This document shows, in pieces, positions 24,322-28,520 of a stretch of DNA of 28,520 nucleotides. A program made the translations under genes and the position numbers. How positions within the stretch are numbered: position 1 is the first letter of the stretch; every line of letters begins with the position of its first letter. Source of the stretch: Clostridia bacterium (GTDB lineage Bacteria > Bacillota > Clostridia > Oscillospirales > Acutalibacteraceae); contig CAAFVV010000029.1 of the NCBI GenBank assembly GCA_900766585.1, forward strand, positions 1 through 28,520. Direction: 5' to 3'. The notes under the pieces are model-generated. The model saw only the letters and a list, made by a program, of their open reading frames with translations. It made no database searches and was not told where the DNA came from.

Positions 24322-25386
24322 CTGCCCGGCAGTTGACTCACGCACGATCAGCCGCACCGGCAGCTGAATGCTCTGAAAGCGGTTCGTCGGCTCCCTTTGC
24401 AGCTGATAGCCTAGCTGCGCCGCCTCATAGCCCATGGCGGAAAAGGGCTGCTCCACCGTCGTCAGCGGTACGGCACACCCCTGCGCCGCAGGCAGGTTAT
24501 CAAACCCCGCCAGCGCAATATCCCCGGGAACGCGAACCCCGCGCTCCGCTAAACGGGCATACGCCGTCACCGCCACCAGATCGTTCAGGCAGAACAGCGC
24601 GTCCGGGCGCTTTGGCAGTATCAGAAGATGATCGACAGCTTCTGCAACCGAAGCGAAAAACGGCGCACCCGTATCCTGCAGATAGAGTATATAGTCCTCC
24701 CGCACGGGCAATCCGCCGCGCGTCAGCGCATACCGATACCCCGAAAGGCGCTGATCGACCGTGCCGAAGCCCGTCGGCGCTATTGCGGCGATCCGGCGAT
24801 AGCCGCGGCGGATCAGATGCTCCGTCAGCAAAAAACCGCCCGAGGTGTTGTCACAGGAGACCAGATTGCCGCAAAGCCCCGCCGGACACATATCCAAAAA
24901 CACCAGCTGCAGCCCCCTGCGGATCAGGTCAAAGTAGAGATCCCGGCTCTCCTGCCGCTGGCTCGGCAGCACCAAAAACGAGCGGTGCCCCTGCCCGATC
25001 AGGGTATCAAAGGTCTGCCGCTCCTTTTCCGGATCACTGTAGATCGGATAGACGGATGTATGACCGTTCACACCGGACAGAAAATTGCCCGCCCCCGCGA
25101 TGATCTCCATATGCCGCCCCTCCGGCGTGAGGCTGTTCATGATCAGCGGCAGCACCGCCGGTGTCTGCGCCGAGCCGACAAACGATCCGCTCCCCCGCAC
25201 GCGATAAATCGCTCCCTCGCGTTCGAGCTGATTCAGCGCATTCTGCGCCGTGATGCGGCTGACGCCGAAGCGGTCGCAAAGCTGCTTTTCCGACGGCAGA
25301 CGATCACCGAAGCGGAGCGACCTTTGCTGGATCTGCCGCAGGATATACGCACAGATCTGTTCTTTTTTTGACGCCGAAGCCGCCAT
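24298..25386 (-). CDS. GntR-type HTH / LacI-type sensor sugar regulator (AraR-like architecture)
   Basis: 362 residues, ATG at 25386 with a modest GAGGG site 9 bases upstream. Residues about 5-72 are a GntR winged helix-turn-helix (FGDRLPSEKQLCDRFGVSRI, TAQNALNQLEREGAIYRVRG). Residues about 75-355 form a periplasmic-binding-protein-like sensor (SVYPIYSDPEKERQTFDTLI; GNLVSCDNTSGGFLLTEHLI, RRGYRRIAAIAP; DALFCLNDLVAVTAYARLAE, DIALAGFDNL, PLTTVEQPFSAMGYEAAQL). This fusion is known from AraR-like regulators that bind a sugar and release the operator. It is divergent from the GH38 mannosidase gene and is the most likely controller of it; control of the big cluster is possible but unproven. Confidence 0.92.
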   Translation of the reverse strand: MAASASKKEQICAYILRQIQQRSLRFGDRLPSEKQLCDRFGVSRITAQNALNQLEREGAIYRVRGSGSFVGSAQTPAVLPLIMNSLTPEGRHMEIIAGAGNFLSGVNGHTSVYPIYSDPEKERQTFDTLIGQGHRSFLVLPSQRQESRDLYFDLIRRGLQLVFLDMCPAGLCGNLVSCDNTSGGFLLTEHLIRRGYRRIAAIAPTGFGTVDQRLSGYRYALTRGGLPVREDYILYLQDTGAPFFASVAEAVDHLLILPKRPDALFCLNDLVAVTAYARLAERGVRVPGDIALAGFDNLPAAQGCAVPLTTVEQPFSAMGYEAAQLGYQLQREPTNRFQSIQLPVRLIVRESTAGQSAEQAHG

Positions 25387-25423
25387 ACAGGAGCGCCCTC
25401 TTTCTTTTCCGGTTTTGTTTTTC

Positions 25424-25429
25424 AGTATA
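25424..25429 (-). promoter_or_regulatory. Extended -10 promoter of the regulator gene
   Basis: On the minus strand TGG-TATACT gives an extended -10 box. The -35 position (17 bases up) is only TTTTCT and lies in a T-rich tract. Start near 25417, leader about 30 bases. Confidence 0.55.
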
Positions 25430-25478
25430 CCATATCCGCGAAAAAAAGAAAAGGGGGAATGCGCAATTTCGTGAAAAA

Positions 25479-25486
25479 ATATAGCA
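25479..25486. promoter_or_regulatory. Half-site matching the downstream palindrome
   Basis: ATATAGCA (TGCTATAT on the minus strand) equals one half of the 12-base palindrome at 25580-25591, about 100 bases away. It could be an auxiliary operator. Confidence 0.3.
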
Positions 25487-25521
25487 GCTTAAAAACCTGT
25501 CTTATTCCGCATAAAACAGTA

Positions 25522-25550
25522 TTGACTTAGGCATTTCCATATGATAGACT
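25522..25550 (+). promoter_or_regulatory. Promoter of the GH38 mannosidase gene
   Basis: TTGACT (25522-25527), a 17-base spacer ending TGA, and TAGACT (25545-25550) give a sigma-A-like promoter with extended -10. Start near 25557, leader about 70 bases. Confidence 0.7.
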
Positions 25551-25579
25551 ACAAACAGGCAGGCAGGTATTCGCCATCC

Positions 25580-25591
25580 TGCTATATAGCA
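25580..25591. promoter_or_regulatory. Perfect 12-base palindrome, candidate operator
   Basis: TGCTATATAGCA lies about 25 bases downstream of the predicted GH38 transcription start, a position where a bound repressor would block transcription. The divergent GntR/LacI-type regulator is the obvious candidate ligand (inference). Confidence 0.5.
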
Positions 25592-25627
25592 AATATAACA
25601 ACTTCACCGGGATAGGAGTGCTGAGCG

Positions 25628-28294
25628 TTGAAACTGTTTTGCGTCATTTCTCACACGCACTGGGATCGGGAATGGTACATGCCGCTGGAAAGCATGAAGC
25701 TGCGGCTGTGCGATCTGATCGACCGCTGTCTTGTCATTCTGGACGAGCAGCCGGAGTACATTTTCCATCTGGATGCCCAGACTGTCGTTTTGGAGGACTA
25801 TCTGGATATCCGTCCCGAAATGCGGGACAAGCTGCGCAAATACATCTCTGAGGAACGGCTGATGGTCGGTCCCTGGTATTTGCAGAACGACTATTATCTG
25901 ACCTCGGGCGAATCCACAGTCCGCAACCTGTTGGAGGGCCGCCGCATCGCCGAAGCCTTCGGCCACTGTGACGCGGTCGGCTATGCGCCCGACCAGTTCG
26001 GCAACATCTCGCAGCTTCCGCAGATTCTCAAAGGCTTCGGCATTGACAATTTCATCTTCGGCCGCGGTCTGGACACGCGCCGTCCCGACGGATCGGTCAT
26101 GCCCTCGGAATTCATCTGGGAGGGGGCGGACGGCACGCAGGCGCTGGCTGTCCATATGCGCTACTGGTATAACAACGCCCAGCACTTCCCGCCCGAGCCG
26201 GACAGAGCGCCCATCGTGCTCTCCACCAACGAGCGGCTGTTTGAGGGCGTGGCACTGACGCCGTATCTGCTGCTGATGAACGGCGTCGACCATACCGAAG
26301 CGCAGCCCGATCTGCTGCCGATCCTCAACATGCTCAACGCCGAGCTGCCCGAGGGCAAGTCCGTAATGCAGGACCGCCTTTGCGACTATGTGCAGCGCGT
26401 GCAGACCTATGTGCAGGAAAACCACATCGAGCTGCCCGTCCACAAGGGCGAGCTGCGCGGGGGCGGCGACTCGGTGCTGAAGGGCACGCTCTCCTCCCGC
26501 GTTTACTTAAAGCAGGCCAATGTCCGCGCGCAGACCATGCTGGAAAACCGTTTGGAGCCGCTGTACGCCATGATGGAGCTGGCGGGCGCCTCCGGCATCT
26601 ATTCCGTCGATCACTTCCGCTATATGTGGAAGCAGCTGATGCGCAACCACCCTCACGATTCCATCTGCGGCTGCAGCCGTGACGAGGTCCACGCCCACAT
26701 GGAGGATAACTTTGCGCGGCTTTCGACCACAACGGCAGATATCCTCGACCGCGGCATGAAAATTGCCGCCGCCCACCTCGACCTGCCCGGCCGCACAAAG
26801 GACAACTATCTGATCGTCCTCGCCAACACAACGCAGGCGCCGCTTGCCGACGTGGTCGAGCTGACGGTAGACATTCCGAAGGCGGACAAGACCCGCGGCA
26901 TCATGATCACCGATGCCGACGGCGCGCCCGCCGCATTTACGGTGTTGTCCAGGCGGGACGCCATCCGCGACGGCTTCAGCCCGCTGAATCTGCCCGGCAA
27001 CTTCCCCATTGACCGCTATCAGATCTCTCTGCGCACCGGCGTTGTCGCCCCGTTTGCCTTCAAGGGCTTTGTCGTCAGCGGCACGGCGGAGGAAAACCTG
27101 ATCGCCGCGCCTGCTGCCGCAAGCGGCTCCGCCGTGATCGAAAATGCTTATCTGCGGGTAGAGGCGGAGGCAGACGGCCGCATCCACATCCTCGACAAGC
27201 GTACCGGGCGCCGGCTTAGCGACGCGCTCGAGCTGGAGGATACCGCCGATCAAGGGGATTCCTACCTCTATTATGTCGGCGCAGGCGAGCCGCTGTACGG
27301 CAGCGACTTCCCCGCCGAGGTGGCGCTCACCCGCGCGGACGCGCTCGTGCAGGAGCTGACCGTCACCCGCCGCATGGCGCTGCCCGCCTGTTATGATTTC
27401 GAGCGCCGCTGCCGGTCCGAGGAGACAAAGGAAACGGTCGTCTGCCTGACGCTGCGGCTCACGGCGGACGCAACCCGGGTAGAGACAACGGTGCGCGTAG
27501 ACAATGCGTCCTGCGACCACCGTCTGCGGCTACTCGTCAATACCGGCATCGACACCGACCGCATTTTTGCCGATATCCCGTTTGACATCGTCTCCCACAC
27601 CGACGCCGATCACGGCGAAACCAGCAGCAGGGTCATCCCGAACAGCGGCTTTGCCGCACTCGAGGATGCTCAGGGCGGTGTCGCCGTGCTGACCGAGGGC
27701 AATCACGAGGTCGAGCATCTGGGCGAGCGCCGCACGCTGGCGTTTACCCTTGTGCGCGCCACCGGCGTCATCACCCGCGACCAGCGGACACTGCACGTCA
27801 ACGGCGGCGACCAGTGGCTCTGCCCGCAGAACCAGTGCCTGCGCACGGTCACGGCGCGGTTCGGACTGGAGACCTATTTCGGGCACGCCGCCGCTGCCGG
27901 CGTGCCGGTACATGCCGTGCAGTTCCGCGCCGGTCTCTCGGCGCTGTACACGTCGGGCGACGAGCGCAAATTCATGCAGGGCCGCGCCGCTGTACAGGAC
28001 AGCCGTCTGGAGGGCTTCTATTTCCTGCCGGACCCCTATCAGGATGTGAAGATTCCGGACAACCAGACGCTTCTGCCGCTCACCGCCGGAGACGGCGTGC
28101 TGGTCACGGCGCTGAAAAAGGCGGAAAACGGCAGCGGCCTGCTGCTGCGCGCCGTCAATCTGACCGACGAGACGCAGCCGCTGACCGTGGACGCCGACGC
28201 GTGGCAGTCCGCCCGCATGGATGAGACCGTGTGCGGCGCGCCCGAAAGCGCCGCCGCGCCGAAGCAGATCGTCACCTTCTACCGCTCCTGCTGA
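25628..28294 (+). CDS. GH38 alpha-mannosidase, cytoplasmic
   Basis: 888 residues from a TTG at 25628 (AGGAG 9 bases upstream); the next in-frame ATG would remove the zinc motif. No signal peptide. The N-terminal catalytic domain has SHTHWDREW (His11 and Asp13 as zinc ligands), GPWYLQNDYYLTSGES, and YAPDQFGN with the catalytic nucleophile Asp122. NHPHDSICGCSRDE (His343/Asp344) supplies the last zinc ligand and marks the helical middle domain. C-terminal beta domains fill the rest. Length and motifs match bacterial GH38 enzymes such as the alpha-1,3-mannosidase of Streptococcus pyogenes rather than secreted or Golgi forms. It probably hydrolyses imported mannose-containing oligosaccharides. It is divergent from a sugar regulator and followed by a terminator, so monocistronic. 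Confidence 0.95.
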   Translation: MKLFCVISHTHWDREWYMPLESMKLRLCDLIDRCLVILDEQPEYIFHLDAQTVVLEDYLDIRPEMRDKLRKYISEERLMVGPWYLQNDYYLTSGESTVRNLLEGRRIAEAFGHCDAVGYAPDQFGNISQLPQILKGFGIDNFIFGRGLDTRRPDGSVMPSEFIWEGADGTQALAVHMRYWYNNAQHFPPEPDRAPIVLSTNERLFEGVALTPYLLLMNGVDHTEAQPDLLPILNMLNAELPEGKSVMQDRLCDYVQRVQTYVQENHIELPVHKGELRGGGDSVLKGTLSSRVYLKQANVRAQTMLENRLEPLYAMMELAGASGIYSVDHFRYMWKQLMRNHPHDSICGCSRDEVHAHMEDNFARLSTTTADILDRGMKIAAAHLDLPGRTKDNYLIVLANTTQAPLADVVELTVDIPKADKTRGIMITDADGAPAAFTVLSRRDAIRDGFSPLNLPGNFPIDRYQISLRTGVVAPFAFKGFVVSGTAEENLIAAPAAASGSAVIENAYLRVEAEADGRIHILDKRTGRRLSDALELEDTADQGDSYLYYVGAGEPLYGSDFPAEVALTRADALVQELTVTRRMALPACYDFERRCRSEETKETVVCLTLRLTADATRVETTVRVDNASCDHRLRLLVNTGIDTDRIFADIPFDIVSHTDADHGETSSRVIPNSGFAALEDAQGGVAVLTEGNHEVEHLGERRTLAFTLVRATGVITRDQRTLHVNGGDQWLCPQNQCLRTVTARFGLETYFGHAAAAGVPVHAVQFRAGLSALYTSGDERKFMQGRAAVQDSRLEGFYFLPDPYQDVKIPDNQTLLPLTAGDGVLVTALKKAENGSGLLLRAVNLTDETQPLTVDADAWQSARMDETVCGAPESAAAPKQIVTFYRSC

Positions 28295-28319
28295 GCAGCC
28301 CCCTGTTGTCCTCGCTTTA

Positions 28320-28363
28320 CCGCCCCGTTCCCGCCCGCCGCGGCAGGAACGGAGCGGTTTTTT
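28320..28363 (+). terminator. Rho-independent terminator of the GH38 gene
   Basis: CCGCCCCGTTCC (28320-28331) pairs with GGAACGGAGCGG (28346-28357), with one mismatch, and is followed by six T (28358-28363). It starts 26 bases after the stop codon. Confidence 0.9.
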
Positions 28364-28371
28364 ACAGACAG

Positions 28372-28403
28372 AAAAAGCGCCCGCCAATCCAGGCGGGCGC
28401 TTT
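28372..28403. terminator. Second hairpin, possibly bidirectional terminator
   Basis: GCGCCCGCC (28377-28385), a 6-base loop, and GGCGGGCGC (28392-28400), extended by flanking A and T. Read on the minus strand it ends in five T, on the plus strand in three, so it may isolate the GH38 unit from its neighbour. Confidence 0.7.
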
Positions 28404-28419
28404 CAGCCTGTCAAAAAAC

Positions 28420-28448
28420 TACCCAAACGGCTCTGTTTCTGGTATAAT
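28420..28448 (+). promoter_or_regulatory. Promoter with consensus extended -10 for the right-edge gene
   Basis: TGG-TATAAT (-10 at 28443-28448) is a full-consensus extended -10. The -35 position, 17 bases up, reads TACCCA and is weak. The leader would be only about 15 bases and includes the ribosome site. Confidence 0.65.
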
Positions 28449-28469
28449 AGAGGAGACGGGGGTGATTTC

Positions 28470-28520
28470 ATGGAAGACTGGAGAAAAGATGCACGGCGAG
28501 AGCTGATCATTGTTGATCTG
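28470..28520 (+). CDS. Start of an unidentified protein (truncated by window edge)
   Basis: Seventeen codons are visible: MEDWRKDARRELIIVDL. The ATG at 28470 follows an AGGAG/GGGGGTG purine stretch and lies 22 bases after a consensus -10 box, so it is very likely a real gene start. No family can be recognised from this fragment. Confidence 0.65.
   Translation, partial: MEDWRKDARRELIIVDL

Noticed and set aside
26507..27520. 337-codon minus-strand frame opposite the GH38 gene
   Set aside because: Antisense to conserved GH38 sequence, with no start signal or domain.
1..28520. Mobile elements, tRNA or rRNA genes
   Set aside because: No transposase, integrase, terminal inverted repeats, tRNA-like or rRNA-like sequence was recognised. 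The base composition and codon style look uniform.

Overview
The window looks like a chromosomal stretch from a GC-rich, endospore-forming member of the Clostridia, probably an Oscillospiraceae-like gut or anaerobic-environment bacterium. This is inferred from spmA/spmB spore maturation genes, an AbrB-type regulator, Gram-positive lipoproteins with Ser/Thr-rich wall-spanning linkers, strong Shine-Dalgarno sites, and some TTG/GTG starts. No species can be named from the sequence alone.

About three quarters of the window (1-21557, minus strand) is one co-directional run of 14 genes. A good sigma-A-type promoter precedes it at 21660-21688. In transcription order the run encodes four paralogous TIM-barrel-like proteins with a conserved Trp-Asp-Glu motif (two lipoproteins, two without signal peptides); a 969-residue solute-binding protein with N-terminal beta-sandwich modules; a permease pair; a secreted NHL-propeller/TPR protein; a YIP1 membrane protein; a secreted DUF5696-type protein; a second permease pair; a solute-binding lipoprotein with a C-terminal CBM11/CIA30-like module; and a very large multi-module lipoprotein that runs off the left edge. 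Spacing is tight, with 4-base ATGA overlaps at several joints. No transporter ATPase is present, so both transporters probably use a shared MsmK-type ATPase encoded elsewhere.

Upstream lie a DMT/EamA transporter gene (minus), a small abrB-like gene with a C-terminal zinc-ribbon-like tail (minus) and its strong promoter, and the divergent spmA-spmB pair (plus). A GntR/LacI-type sugar regulator (minus) follows, convergent with and slightly overlapping spmB. It is divergent from a cytoplasmic GH38 alpha-mannosidase (plus). Their 241-base shared control region carries two promoters and a perfect 12-base palindrome. Two terminator hairpins and the promoter plus first 17 codons of an unidentified gene close the window.

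Working model (inference): surface lipoproteins with carbohydrate-binding modules capture a complex glycan. DUF5696 and the two lipid-anchored barrel proteins trim it, two ABC importers bring oligosaccharides in, and the two cytoplasmic barrel proteins, possibly with the GH38 mannosidase, finish degradation. The substrate is unknown; GH38 hints at mannose but is a separate transcription unit. The strongest candidate for an undescribed system is this whole cluster, especially the four split-compartment paralogs and the NHL-YIP1-DUF5696 trio between the two permease pairs.
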